Shown: positions 24,913-36,327, counted from the first letter of the stretch. The stretch is DNA of 64,000 nt from Micropterix aruncella (GCA_944548615.1 OX155957.1:22544758-22608757), one strand, 5' to 3'. Notes: generated from the sequence alone by a model not told the origin. A program made the numbers and translations.

Positions 24913-24953
24913 TTAGTGCTTCATCGCCACTTCAGAGTTCCAACGCACAACGA

Positions 24954-25200
24954 TGTATAGAAGCGTTAATTTTTATAACAAGTTGCCAAAAAACTTGAAA
25001 GATATTAATAATTATGTTGAGTTTAGAAAACGAACGAAACAATATTTGTTATGTAAATGTTTCTACAATTTGAGTGAGTTTTAACTTAGGGATTTATGTT
25101 ATTTTATTTTATTTAATTGTTACATTTGAATTGTTATTATCTGTATTTTCTATACTCTAAACGGGTTTTTTTGAAAATAAAAATGATTTGATTTGAAAAA
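24954..25200 (+). pseudogene. Non-LTR retrotransposon: ORF2 C-terminus and 3' end
   Basis: The frame 24954-25084 reads FYNKLPKNLKDINNYVEF and ends CFYNLSEF-stop, the usual C-terminal end of jockey-type ORF2 proteins. A short 3' region ends in ATTTGATTTG followed by A-rich sequence, a typical tail. It is a 5'-truncated dead copy that abuts the mariner fragment. Confidence 0.7.
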
Positions 25201-25237
25201 AAAGGAGTTTAAAGCTGAGCGTGGCCCAGCTGAGCTG

Positions 25238-25900
25238 TCAGCGAAAATTTTCGCGAGGTAAATTCATCGTAATGCAGACGTGCGATATTTGCAAAAGTGA
25301 CGCCACAACGAAAAACAAGTGACAAATGAAACACAATTTATTTTTCATCCCATCTATTCGAAAAGTGGTGTTTTCTATAAGAAACTTTATAAGTGCGCCG
25401 CAGTTATCTTTGCGGCTCAATTTTGAATAAGTGCGCTGCAATTTATTTTTGCAGCGCACTTTTTGAATTTGGAACATCTTAGTCTTCAGCGCCGAAGAAA
25501 TCGAACGCAAATATTGTTTAAATAAAGACTGGTGGGTACGACGGCCCCTAGTCGCGCCGGCGGTTGAATAAGAAAAAAAACAAATGAAATTAAAAACGCG
25601 CGAACAAATGCCACTATCGCCGCGCCCATCTACATCCAAACGACGAGATTCCCCGTCACATTTTCCTCAAAATGAGCTAGATTCGGACATTATTTCAAAC
25701 ACGCAGAATATGAAATCTACAACAATCTCAATTCTTAATAAAACTGTAACAATAAATATTCATAATTGCGAAAATTTCTCAAATGTAAATATAAGTGTTT
25801 AGTTGTTTTATTATTAGATAGTATTTAATTTCAATTTAGTTGATACTCTATGTTTTATTAAATAATAATATTACAATAAAATATGAGGCGCCTTTTATTT
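25238..25900. other. Hairpin and a short open frame of unknown nature
   Basis: A perfect 13-bp-arm hairpin (AAGTGCGCTGCAA...TTGCAGCGCACTT) lies at 25429-25461. A 72-codon plus-strand frame, 25584-25802, begins at a real ATG and is rich in Ser, Asn, Ile and Thr. Its C-terminal repeats of the type TVTINIHNCENF recall tails of some transposase proteins, but I cannot assign it. An A-rich run precedes it. Confidence 0.35.
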
Positions 25901-25915
25901 TCTCATAGAGGGTGA

Positions 25916-26135
25916 TAAAAAGTAGAGTGTATCACTCATGCGCAAAATATTTTTGGCTCGGGCACTTTTTTGAATCCCTCGCTACGTTCAAGATTCTACT
26001 AAAGAATCCCTCGCTACGCTCGGGATTCTACTCTAGAATCCCTCACTTCGCTCTGGATTCAAAAAAGCGCCGTCGCCGTAAAAATATTATTTTGCTCCCT
26101 TGTGATACAATCTACTATTACAGTCAAAAAGTTCC
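25916..26135. repeat. Inverted repeat with triple GAATCCCTCGC hairpins
   Basis: The ends GTAGAGTGTATCAC (about 25921) and GTGATACAATCTAC (about 26101-26114) are inverted. Inside, three units of the type GAATCCCTCGCTACG...CGGGATTCTA form successive small hairpins (about 25972-26062). It may be a small non-autonomous transposon. No target duplication was confirmed. Confidence 0.6.
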
Positions 26136-26207
26136 ATTTTTAAGTGTTTGTTTTTTTTTTAAATTGTTCACGTAAGTGGACAACTCCGGAAACTTTCGAT
26201 ATGACTT

Positions 26208-26515
26208 TTTTTTTATTATTTGTTGAGTGGGGCTTTTCTAAGGTCTTTATGAGCCTTGTAACACTGCGACCATTGCTGATCTATTGTGCTCGCCACCTAC
26301 TATAGTTCTGCGCTAAGCCTCTTAAGAACCGCAGCAGGCTTTTGGCGCCAGATTGTTTTACCTCCTCAGGTTGGAGGTAGTGACCACCCAGGTGGTTGTA
26401 TCTTTTACGCATCAGCGGGCCACACTCGCACATGAGGTGCTGGGGAGTTTCCTCTGCCCCTTGGCAGAACCTGCACATTTTTGTGTCTTTGAGCTTGAGG
26501 TTGAACATGTGTTTG
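26208..26515 (-). mobile_element. 5'-truncated copy of the 5.3-kb retrotransposon found at 56011
   Basis: It matches the last roughly 330 bp of the element at 56011-61343 in reverse: C-terminal frame CRFCQGAEETPQHLMCEC (26281-26508), the AACTATAGTAGGTGGCGAGC segment, and an A-rich tail. A 13-bp target duplication, TTCGATATGACTT, flanks it at 26195-26207 and 26516-26528. The near identity to the long copy points to recent movement. The final residues differ from the long copy because of a small indel. Confidence 0.9.
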
Positions 26516-26528
26516 TTCGATATGACTT

Positions 26529-26975
26529 ACAATATTTCTTATGGAGTTAATGTCATTTATACACTCCTTTTACTTTCCCGGCAGAGGGAAAATATTGTGA
26601 ACGCGCAGTTTTTTTCGAGATGAAGACGGATAGGTTTATACATTTTGACCCCTCCCGAGACGATTAAGACTATTCCAGACTGAAGATTCTCTGTGAATAT
26701 GTGTGTGTGTGTGTCTGTGTGAATGTATTCCTCATCGATATGCCCTCAGATACAAATAATTTGGCTCCACATACCCTTTGCTCGTAAATAATGTGACAGA
26801 GAGAGCAATGCATTGAACAGTAGGTATGCGAGATAATAGCGCGCCAATATTTTTCGCGGCAGCTTTCACACCGGAAACGGTCGGCTGTCAGTCAACGGAC
26901 TGCTACCCAACTACTACTGGCCGGCTTTCAGCAGTGGTTTTGAAAGGGTTTCAAGTGCGAATTCCCATCTAGGGG
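26529..26975. other. Intergenic, with a (GT)n microsatellite
   Basis: (GT)n at 26698-26722. No coding domain. Confidence 0.45.
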
Positions 26976-27190
26976 ATCATATATCGATGGTATTATTCGA
27001 CGATAGCGCCCAAACGCTTCATTCGATTGAGCTGAAATTCAGCATGCAGTCATCAATCGGTCATGGCAAGAGTTGAAAACATTGTAGTTGAAATCGGTCC
27101 ACCAGAGGGCGCATCAGTCATACTTCAATCTCGAAATATTGCAGTTAGAGACTTAAAATTCGATACACAGATGCCGTGTTGGTTCGAATT
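26976..27190 (-). repeat. Repeat D, uninterrupted copy
   Basis: The reverse complement of the unit that the hAT element split at 8539-9030. It includes TTCAATCTCGAAATATTG (27122-27139) and GTTGAAATCGGTCCACC. Confidence 0.7.
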
Positions 27191-27348
27191 CACGTTGTGA
27201 ATTTTGATTAAAATATCTCGTATACAAGCGACGCAAACAAAATTAGGACCGCTGCATTTTTAAAAAATACCATTTTAATACTACAAAATAGTACTTTTGC
27301 TATCATAGTCACTTGACACAATTACTATCGACGAGGTGGGGAGGCTGG

Positions 27349-27420
27349 CGGTTGAGGGGGGGGGGGGGAGTGGCAGGGTTGGGGAGGGGGGTTGAGAGGT
27401 TTAACGCGGGGGGCGAGGTT
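27349..27420 (+). repeat. G-rich tract with quadruplex potential
   Basis: Many runs of three or more G, including one of 12 or more (about 27356-27371). Similar tracts, on the opposite strand, lie in the zinc-finger gene introns (46558-46830, 55674-55942), and each also follows a piece of repeat D. Confidence 0.7.
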
Positions 27421-28018
27421 GCCGGGATAGTCTTGGGATGACACAACGGATTTTTAAAATATTTTCGTCAATTATCCCTCATATTAGGCCCTTAACATAA
27501 AGGAGAGAGTTCATTACGTCGTTGTCCTGCTAGAGATATTGGGAGAACATTAACGCTAAATCCAGTTACGTCATTGTTCCTACAAGACGGATATATATTA
27601 CATAGTTTCCCTAGTTTAAGGCGCGGGCACACAGTAAATTACTAAGGAGTCGGTGTGTATTTCGCTACGCGCCATATTCAACAAAAAAAAACAACGACTT
27701 GAACGAAAATGAAGTTGACTTAACATATATTGTGTTTATATGTATGTATGTGTGTATTCTAATGTATTTAGTATTTCTATTTCGTATATAATATTGTAAT
27801 TTTTATTAATTTTTTATTATTATATATATATTGTTATTATTATTACATGTATTTTTTAATTATTATTATTATTATTGTGCTTGGTTGGTTTATCGACCCT
27901 CGTTATAAATGTAAAAATATAAATTGCTTGCCCTGGAACGGGTATATCCCAGTTGGGCAGCACTAGCCAGTGAATGAAAAAGGAAAGTTTTTGCCATTTG
28001 CTTTAATATTATACTTAT
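27421..28018. other. AT-rich intergenic with ATT/TAT runs
   Basis: 27800-27880 is an (ATT)n-like stretch. 27890-28018 (CTTGCCCTGGAACGGGTATA) may be the body of a small retroelement whose (AAAT)n tail follows. Confidence 0.4.
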
Positions 28019-28072
28019 TGTAAATAGTTAATTTGATAATTCCAATAAAATAAATAAATAAATAAATAAATA
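28019..28072 (+). repeat. (AAAT)n tail-like run
   Basis: CAATAAAATAAATAAATAAA continues to 28071. Its place after a moderately GC-rich segment suits a retroelement 3' end. Confidence 0.5.
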
Positions 28073-29581
28073 CGCTCCTGCGGTATTAACAGTGAACTGA
28101 AATTGCTTTAGTATATCTGTAATTTTTCGAATTTTTAAATTTGCAGCTTTGTTGCTCCGGATGCGCTTTATGCAAATGATGTGGCGTTCGATTATCCTTA
28201 TAAGTATCTCCACCATTACTGGAACAAGTGTTCATATCCTACACATGCAGAATGTTCCCCCTAGTAACTGGTTTACCGATGGACCGGGTACTCTTAACTG
28301 AGGTGGTAGGATTTAATCTAATTCTCGTAGTTTTTTAAAAAGTTGCATTTTATCGCCGTTTTTTTGTTTGTGTTATAGTGCTGGAAATATGTAAAGGAAT
28401 GAAGTATGTATGTAGATTTTATGATATGAAGAGGTATAAGGGCTAATTATCAATTTTCATGGAAAACGCATTTAAAAGTTTGATCAAATCCTCAAATCTG
28501 GGAATATGATTTAGAGGTTAGATGATTTTCTAAAGGAATTGTACATATCTTCATGAGTATATCACCCCATATTTGTTAACATTAGGCCTATTTTTCGTGT
28601 TTTTTTAGATTTCAGTTTTTTTTGTCCAGGCGCTTGGCACTATGTTGCACCAAAAATTTATTAAAATTTTAAGGTAGGTATATCGCATTCTAGAGTGGAA
28701 TTATCAATGAATAATGAAGACCAGAATGTTATTCTCTTACTCTAAATTATAAGATCGAAGACAAGAATAAACGTATAAGATTAAAGTTATACTAAGTGAA
28801 TAACAGTGATGAGTTATATGTACAATGAATAACAGTGATGAGATGCTAAGCGGCAAAACTGGGAATTGAAGTTAGGTGGAAGACAATGCCGTAGAATCGG
28901 CATATGAGAGCTGGTAGTCATCGTTGAAGGCATGTTTATCTTCTTCTTCAGTAAATTGTAACCGCCGAACACAGGATCTGCCAGGATTGTTTCGCCGCAT
29001 TGTCGCTCGACACTATCTTGCCTTGAGCGATTCGTGAACAATAACTAAGGGCAACACAGTGCAATGCTCTCCCTCGCGCTCTGTCGGTGGAATCATGAAA
29101 CCGACTACATAATCATAGTTCTTACTTTTCCCCACCAGAATTCTCCACCAGCGCGATTTTTGCAAAAATGGCGCTTAGCACTATGTTACCCCCCCCCCCC
29201 CCCCCCCCCTATTCATATAATACTCTTCTACCGATTGTATAGCCTATAGGCCCTGAATGAGACAATCTAAAGCCCTCGTACAGCCTGTTCTTAGTTAATA
29301 ATATATTTTGAAGAACTGCTCAACCTGAACAACAGTATCAGGACTAATGACAGGATATTTAGCATTTAACAAACACTTTACATCCATCGGGAAAAGGTCC
29401 GATTATCTTTGCACAAAATGTGTAAAGATACAGAGGAGAGGAAAATGCCGCGTATCTACCTATATACGTTGTCCGAGTGTCACGAAAGCCTTAGCACACG
29501 AAAGGCGACTACCATGTGAGCCACCGTTTTCACATTTTTTTGAGCCAATACCATCCAATGACGGCTTGTTATTGCGGTAAT
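28073..29581. other. Intergenic, no gene seen
   Basis: Contains a C homopolymer of about 20 at 29190-29209 and a direct duplication of GAATAACAGTGATGAG (28797-28842). No recognisable proteins. Confidence 0.4.
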
Positions 29582-30090
29582 TAGGGGAGCAGAGGGTATT
29601 CCCGTACAGCGGCTAATTGCGTACACTCGATTTTATCGAAACCCACAACAGAAACCGATATCTATCCTTGTCTAGCATTACACATCACCTTTCCTAGTGC
29701 CGCGGATAGAAACACGTACCAGTCGGCCGCCGATCGTCTCCGAGAGAGCGCGTTTGACGTTTCGCGGCATCTGTTTAGAGAAATCAACGAGTGATTTTTA
29801 AGCTGTAAGTACATCAATCATAGTTACTTTGTAAAATAATCGTGATTTACGCCCTCTTTGGTATCTTAACATTAGACTTATTATGCCTTAGCATTCAAAG
29901 TTCCACTTTTTAAGACAATATATCCGAAAATATGTTGGATTCCGGGTTTCGGGTAAAGCCGTACATTTTTGTACGGTATTAGCCGCAAGATGTTTGCATA
30001 ACTTTGAATGTTGCCTGATTCCATGTTGTTAACTAACTATACATAATAAAAAGAGAGTTTGTCATTTTAACACCTGCACAGTCAAGATGT

Positions 30091-30671
30091 ATGCCTGAAA
30101 TGCCATCTCCATCAGCACGGGTTACAGAAAAAAAAACTTTCAAAGGAAAGGGAACAGGAAAAAAATCCAACAAGCAACATTCAGAAATTTTAACATCTAC
30201 GCCCATGAAGTATATGTTAGAGGCCGCAGCTTTGAGAAAAACACTGAAAAACATGAAACAAGAGAATACCAAGCTAAAAAAAGGCACAAAGAAACCAAAA
30301 GACACAAAATATACCATAAAAAGACCATAAAAAATGACACAAAGGACGTAATAATAAAAACCATGCAGAAACACGCAATCAAAAGTCCAAATAAACCTAA
30401 ATCTCATATAAGGAAGATTTTTAACTCTTCTACATCCGATTCCGATGACCATACTACAGCAGTGGTTCTTCATGACGACGACGATACTGATGGAGAGTAC
30501 TACGATGAAGGACATCTGGGCGTAACTAATGAGTTATGCGCTATTTGTGGAGAATTTGGCAAGGATAATGAACTTTGGTATCGTTGCATAGCCTGTGCAC
30601 GATGGGTGCATGCTCTTTGCAGCGACAAAGATGTCCCAGATAATTACATCTGTAGTTTCTGTAAACCATAA
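30091..30671 (+). pseudogene. Pogo-like transposase C-terminus with a PHD-like zinc finger
   Basis: The first frame (30091-30330) has a basic stretch and HSEILTSTPMKYMLE, matching the motif after the catalytic core of pogo-type transposases (..lTsTP.K..l). The second frame, joined after a shift near 30275, runs to 30671 and holds an acidic patch (HDDDDTDGEYYDEG). It then gives CAICGEFGKDNELWYRCIAC, RWVHALC and YICSFC, a Cys4-His-Cys3 pattern like a PHD finger. The DDE domain is absent. A host gene could have captured this tail, but the TIRs and TA borders make a deleted transposon the better reading. Confidence 0.7.
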
Positions 30672-30698
30672 ATTAGTGTACGTAATTTGCCTACTGCT

Positions 30699-30735
30699 GT
30701 ACGGTATTGCCCGAACACTTCGGGTAATACCGTAC
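30699..30735. repeat. Strong hairpin, 17-bp arms
   Basis: GTACGGTATTGCCCGAA, loop CAC, then TTCGGGTAATACCGTAC: one mismatch in 17. It lies just after the transposase stop codon, within the pogo-like element, and a related GTACGGTATTAGCCGCAAG occurs near 29975. Confidence 0.85.
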
Positions 30736-30920
30736 TTTCCACTTTTTTTTAATTCGTAATTAAACCTATTATTTCAAAGTTTTTGTTTTTTTTGAAGCCA
30801 CCATTTTAATGTCAATTAAACTGGCTGTAGAAATGTATCACATTGAATTCGTTCACTATAAAGTTGTGACATATATTTGAACTTAAGCTTAGGTGTACGT
30901 ACATACCCTCCGCTCCCCTA

Positions 30921-31425
30921 CACTCTGATTTGGAATTGTCAAATTCTTGGCGATTTACATATCGAAATTTATCGATATTTTTTTTTCTTTATTACGGAAA
31001 TAAATCAAAACTACAGTCTGTATTTATCTTTTGGGTTGATGTTACTCGAAAATTGTGTTCCTTACTTAGGTTAATAAAAATAAACGCATCATCTATTTGT
31101 TAGAAAAAGTTTTATAAGGAATTGTATTTTAGATATTTTGTGGTATAACATGAATTTTCTGGCCATTTGCGGGACGCTTGAGAGCAAGACGCGGAGAGAG
31201 ATAGAAAACATCGAACGTGTATGGGTGGTAAGTCTAAAACTTAATAGTTTTAGACTTAAACCCTTATCCGAATACGTGGGCTATTTCGAAACGCAATTAT
31301 GTTATAACAGTCACCTCATTGCACTGGATCCCGCAACATTGTAATGTGAAAACGAAAGTAGTAATGATGCCACTGCAGAGGGAAACGTTTGAGTCGTCCA
31401 GACAAGACTATTATAACGTACTCAC
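30921..31425. other. Intergenic, no gene seen
   Basis: A palindromic AGTCTAAAACTTAATAGTTTTAGACTTA lies at about 31230-31258. No coding domain. Confidence 0.4.
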
Positions 31426-31430
31426 GTACG

Positions 31431-31540
31431 ATACAATAGTCCATAGTTCCATATTCCATAAGTACATACGATACTATAGTCCATAGCTCCATATTCCATA
31501 AGCACGTACGATACAATAGTCAATAGTTCCATATTCGTCG
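31431..31540. repeat. 40-bp tandem repeat, ~2.7 units
   Basis: The unit ATACAATAGTCCATAGTTCC plus ATATTCCATAAGTACATACG repeats at 31431, 31471 and 31511 with few changes. Confidence 0.85.
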
Positions 31541-31589
31541 AAATGCAACGGTTAGTCCAAACCACAATACACCGAGAGAACAGTAGACG

Positions 31590-31830
31590 CACTCTCGAGC
31601 GACATAGCTATGCGGGGGTAAGGTGCGAGGGAAATGAGTAGAGAGATACGTCTCGGCGAACGCCTTTGGTAGGCGTTACGCGCGGGTGGAGGTTGTAAAG
31701 TTTCTCGAACGTTTAAATATCAGCGTCGGCGGAGTAGCGGCCATATGCGAGCCCTTAGCACTCGTGACGTCGCTCGCTTCGATTTCAATTTTGTTCTAAG
31801 GGAAGCTACTGTCTGTATACTGAGCTATAG
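31590..31830 (+). repeat. Repeat C, forward copy
   Basis: Matches the reverse complement of 44345-44600 and 53460-53705, the segments just downstream of the two zinc-finger genes. Shared landmarks are GCACTCTCGAG, GTGCGAGG, ATTTCAATTTTGTTCTAAG and GAAGCTACTGTCTG. Confidence 0.75.
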
Positions 31831-32650
31831 GTACAGATTGGGCATCCCTCCGATGTAGCATGTGCGTGATGCGTGCCTCCCCTCTCTATATAGCACGAGG
31901 GCGTAAACTCGCGTCGCTCAGAAATAATGAATCGGCGTCCCGGAGGATAGTGTTTTCGGCAATGTCCCGTCCTCGCGGCGCATTACTATCAACGATGGGG
32001 GAACACTGCAGAAAGGGCCAGGGTGCCCATCGGCCAATGGCGAACCGGCAACGCGGCAAGACCACGCCTCGGGGGGTATTATCCCCCGGGTTTCCTGCGA
32101 TGAATAAATATTAGACGATTGTGTAACATGAGTTGCCGCCGATGGGGGGAGTGGGGGGCTGGGGATGGCGCGGGGGTATTCATTGTCATGATAATTCCCC
32201 CCGCGGGGGCATTTTCACATTTTCATTTTCACCGATACCGGGGGCGATCCCCCTCTTTTAATATACTCTAAAAACCTCTCCTATATTCGATTTCAAACTC
32301 AATGCGTATGTATGATAGGGCGCACTGAAATGACTGGGAAGTCACTACTTCGGAATACAGTGGTACTACAAATCATACTGGCATATATTGATTGTTAATT
32401 GATCTAATGGCATTTACAGAAAAAACGTATAAGTATATTTTAGTTAGGCAACAATAGAACTTATAAATGTACAAGTCGATAGAGAAAGTAGAACTGACGA
32501 GAGAAAAGAAAATTGGCAGAATTTGAAACAAGCCTAGGCTTGAAAAATATAACCATATAACATACATCCAAGTATAGCTAATTAATTAATTAATTAATTT
32601 AATACTTGTACTAAGAAAATTACTTACATTGCCGAAGTAAAGAATATACA
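31831..32650. other. GC-rich segment (to ~32250), then AT-rich DNA
   Basis: The GC-rich part holds an 84-codon plus-strand frame (31860-32114) with no similarity I recognise. It ends near CCCCCGGGTTTCCTGCGATG followed by AATAAATA, which could be a retroelement 3' end. An (ATTA)n run lies at 32577-32600. Confidence 0.35.
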
Positions 32651-32718
32651 TTGAAAAGAACAGCTTAATGAAGTCAGCAAACGCATATTCGCTGGATTTC
32701 ATAGTTTTTACTATCACT

Positions 32719-33930
32719 CAGGGGCGGATCTATATAAGGGCTTTTTGGGCTGCAGCCCAGGGCCCCGTGGATATAAAGGGCCCCAGCCTCCATTGAAAAT
32801 AATGGACAATATTAAGAATAAAAAACAAAATCTTAAATTTTCAAAAATCCTATCATAAGGAATCCAACCCTGAGATAGGAAATTCTCGCATCTATTCCGG
32901 GGGACTCCCCGCCGCTTGTTTTCAGAGTATTTTTTCGCAAACGCAGTCATTTGCAGCGAACAAGCTTCATGTATCAATTTCTCGGTGGATGGGGCGGATC
33001 GCTAGCGACAAATTCTTTTGCAATACCTTTTTTTCCATCTTTATTTTAAGAAATAACTTCTATGTATAGCCGTTGAGTTCCTACCGAGGCTAGTTCCTTG
33101 TCAATAGATAACTAGTAATGAATGTTTGTATAAATTTTACTTATATTAACTAGCTTTACAAATAATATTACTACTTGCTTAATTAAGCTACTAATTAAGA
33201 TATTATTACAATTAGTATTAATGATGATATTATTACAATTAGTATTATTACAATTAGTATTATTTTAACAGGCTACCAGAAAGTTTAAAAACTATTCAAG
33301 TGGAAAGCTTATTCAAAAAGTTACTTAAAGAATTCTTATTAGACAAAGCTTTTTACTCGATCGATGAGTTTGTTAATTTTAAATAATTTTTCAAATTTTT
33401 TGGTCATTTTTTTGACAATTTTAAGTAGCATTTTTTTATTATTCTGACTTTTTCTGATTTTAATTTCTTGATTATTTTTATGAATTATTTTAATTTGTGG
33501 TTTTAGTAAATAAATCTTAAAAATTATTTGGATGCCCTAAAAGCAATAATGAAGTAACTGTATGTACGTGGTGATAAATTTAAATATTGTAAAAACGAAC
33601 TAATATACTGTAATTTAAATGTACCTAAATATTAAGTTTCTACAATCTGTTAAGATTTTTTTGGAAATAAATTGAAATTGAAATTGAAAAATTGATGTTT
33701 TGTCTATTTTAGAGAAAAGTTGAATCTTTGTGAGTGTTAATTGTGTTTGTGTGTATGTCATATTAAACAAATAAAATATTGTATTGTCCTCTTTTTTATA
33801 TATTGTGTACCTAGTGACCTAGACATCATTATCGAAAACAGATTTTTGGAAAAATGGCAATTAGTTGATTAATTAGCAGGCCCCCAAGTAATATTAGCCC
33901 AGGGCCCCACAAACGCACGGTCCGCCCCTG
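32719..33930. mobile_element. hAT-type transposon, 1212 bp, with a nested retroelement fragment
   Basis: The ends CAGGGGCGGATC and GGTCCGCCCCTG are inverted, and an 8-bp flank, CTATCACT/CCATCACT (32711-32718, 33931-33938), differs at one base. Subterminal GGGCCCC blocks (about 32760 and 33902) are typical of the GGGCC-rich hAT elements in this window. Its own coding sequence is not recognisable. Confidence 0.85.
33264..33690 (+). pseudogene. Non-LTR ORF2 C-terminus nested in the hAT element
   Basis: The frame RLPESLKTIQVESLFKKLLK, ending AFYSIDEFVNFK-stop (about 33270-33386), is the jockey-type C-terminus. It is followed by a 300-bp AT-rich 3' region and an (ATTGAA)n tail near 33665-33690. 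This makes a three-level nest: retroelement inside hAT inside another retroelement. Confidence 0.75.
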
Positions 33931-34700
33931 CCATCACTGCAAAGATTTTTACCAGTAGAGGTTAAGTAGACCATAGCTCAAACACTGTTATTGTCTATAC
34001 TTGACTATGCTGATGTTTGCTAGCTTGACGTCACTGAAGCCATCCTCGACAAATTGGAGCGGTTGCAAAATGTGTGCATTAGGTATATCTACAATGCGAA
34101 CAAATTTGATCACGTCTCTGAGTATAGAGCAGACTTCATTGGCTTCGAATACGTGAACGTAGAAACATTTTCATTCTTTCCCTTCTTTATAACATCCTCA
34201 ACAATCCTACCGCTCCCTACTACCTAACCGAAAAAATCAGTCACTTAGGATGTCATGGTATTCCACTCCGATCCAGTCAGGATAGTAAAATTGCGATTCC
34301 CACTCATATCTTCTTTATATACTTATTCCTTCACCGTTCATGCAGCTAGACTATGGAACCAGCTCCTGTCAAATATCAGTAACGCACCAACGGTTTCAAC
34401 TTTTCAAGTTTCTGGCATTTCACGTCCCTAAATTCCTAGTTATCCTACGTCTCATCCCATCATCTCCTATTTTTCGCTCCTTGTGAATATTCCAAATCCT
34501 AATTATATTTCAAAAATGGCATTTTTGTTACTTGATTAATTTTTGTTACGTATGTGTTAAGTATTTGTGTGTGTGTGTTATCTATTGGCACCTAAATTCT
34601 TACACATTCTCGAAGGTTGGCTGTAAGATATTGTATTTTAGGCGATAATTTCGCCTGTTGTACGTTTTTTTTTCTTAAAATATGCATTAAAAAATGTCTA

Positions 34701-36327
34701 TCTATAGCTTAAGGTTGACACAGCTTACATAACAAATTGCGCTATGCACATCTAACGAGGCTTCTCAGGCCTGTATCTAGATGCACATGATGCAGATGGT
34801 GTAAAAAATGAATAATAGTATTAAACTAATATAATTCGAAGGGGAAAAAAAATTGTGAAAAGAAGGGAAAATTAAAGTTTAACCTCCACCGTTTTATATT
34901 CAAATATAAAATATTTTTTATAGATATAAGTAATAAAATTCACCACACGTTATATGATATAATATGGAATATATTCATTTATAGAATAAATGCAATACAT
35001 AAATAGATGCAAAATTCACATACATCGATTCAAAAAAAAATCTCCTCATACTATAATTCGTATCAGGTAATTTTCTCAATATAGGTATCCCAATATATTA
35101 GCCATCTGTTTATTTTAAATTTAAACCTATAAATATTAGTAATTTTTGACCCTAGCTATCAATATTATAATAGCTATCAAAAAAATTACCGCATGATTAA
35201 TTTCATATTCGATATAATAACGCCAATTATGAACCCCTTAAAATCATCAATCTGTGAAGATTTCGGGTAGGATATATTAATTATTTGCCTACCTTCATTA
35301 TGCTGGGCAATATTACAATAATAAAAACGAAGTTCGTAGGAATGTGCACAGCAGCCGTAGGAACGGCAAAATGGCGGTATCGCATTATGTTTGATATGAT
35401 CTGCGGTTAAAATTATTAGGTAATACATATAAAATTTAATTTGTTATTTTTACTGACACAACCGTGGCACTCCAATAAGACTCAGGAAGTGAGCTTGCCT
35501 TATCACTGGAGTGCATAGCAAGGCGGGCTCGGTTTCACTTTACTTGGCACATTAGGAATAATTTTATGCACTTTAACATATAATTTATGCACAATTTGGC
35601 CTGGCCACAGACAGATGTATGCCTAAATTTAGAAGCATATAGCGGTATTTTCTGGATTGTTCATTATATTTCATTTGTGCTATTGCGTTTGAATGTTTAT
35701 GTACCTAACGAATAAATAAAAAAAATAAAAATATTAGTGATATAAACATAATCGTAATAATCATAACCACCACAGTCATACTTTATATTTATATATTATT
35801 TACTTAACCTACTATATTTTAAATATTTGAGAATATTTTGATTGTAAATATAATTAAACAAGGAATTAGAGCGCTTTATTCAACTTAAAATATAAAAACA
35901 AAACCTAGAAAATATCGTAAAAATAAAATAAAAAAATATCAACCTAACGACATAAAAAGAAATCTACCATGTTATTCAGCTTGAGCGCATTACTTTTTAT
36001 ATACATGTGTCTAAAATGACATGCAAAAATATTTTTGAATGAATTGAGTTTCAGAAAAATACACCAGTTTTTATATTATTTTTTTTATTTATGTACATGC
36101 AGTTTGCAAAAATAGTGAACCTTATCCAGACCAAAATAGCTTGTTTCTATTAACTACGGTGAAATGCAGTCAAACAACAATATATCTTTAGTATTCAGAA
36201 TTCCTCGGATGTGCCTTTCTTAGCACCATATTCCTTATTCCTTATTGCCAAAACAACTGTAACATAAAAAGATTAACATATACAAATACATATGCATACA
36301 TAAGTGCATATGCATATATTATGTCCA
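34701..36327. other. AT-rich intergenic, no gene seen
   Basis: A GC-richer island at about 35455-35570 (GCACTCCAATAAGACTCAGG) may be an old small repeat; the A-rich stretch near 35710-35740 might be its tail. Otherwise no features. Confidence 0.4.

Larger units (their letters stand above)
29584..30918 (+). mobile_element. Tc1/mariner-superfamily (pogo-like) transposon, internally deleted, 1335 bp
   Basis: The terminal inverted repeats are GGGGAGCAGAGGGTA at the left and TACCCTCCGCTCCCC at the right, each bordered by TA (29582-29583 and 30919-30920), the expected target duplication. The interior keeps only the C-terminal part of a transposase; the catalytic domain is gone, so this is a non-autonomous derivative. 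Hairpins CCGTAC-loop-GTACGG (about 29963-29980) and 30699-30735 lie inside. Confidence 0.85.
32655..34440 (+). pseudogene. Non-LTR reverse-transcriptase C-terminal region, split by a hAT element
   Basis: Reading across the hAT insertion (32719-33930), the flanks give NEVSKRIFAGFHSF before it. After it come LLLSILDYADVC (about 33988-34023) and DKLERLQNVCIRYIYNANKF, then a DHVSEYRADF block. Later, in another frame, there is NILNNPTAPYYL. This is the post-RT region of jockey-type ORF2, in the order expected. Stops and shifts show it is dead. The segment 34550-34700, with a GGCGATAATTTCGCC hairpin, probably is its 3' untranslated end. Confidence 0.75.

Noticed and set aside
31431..31540. CRISPR-like array
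   Set aside because: The units are contiguous 40-bp tandem repeats without unique spacers, in a eukaryotic genome.
31860..32114. Host gene exon in the GC-rich segment
   Set aside because: Basic, low-information sequence with no domain or splice context; it may be a retroelement 3' end.
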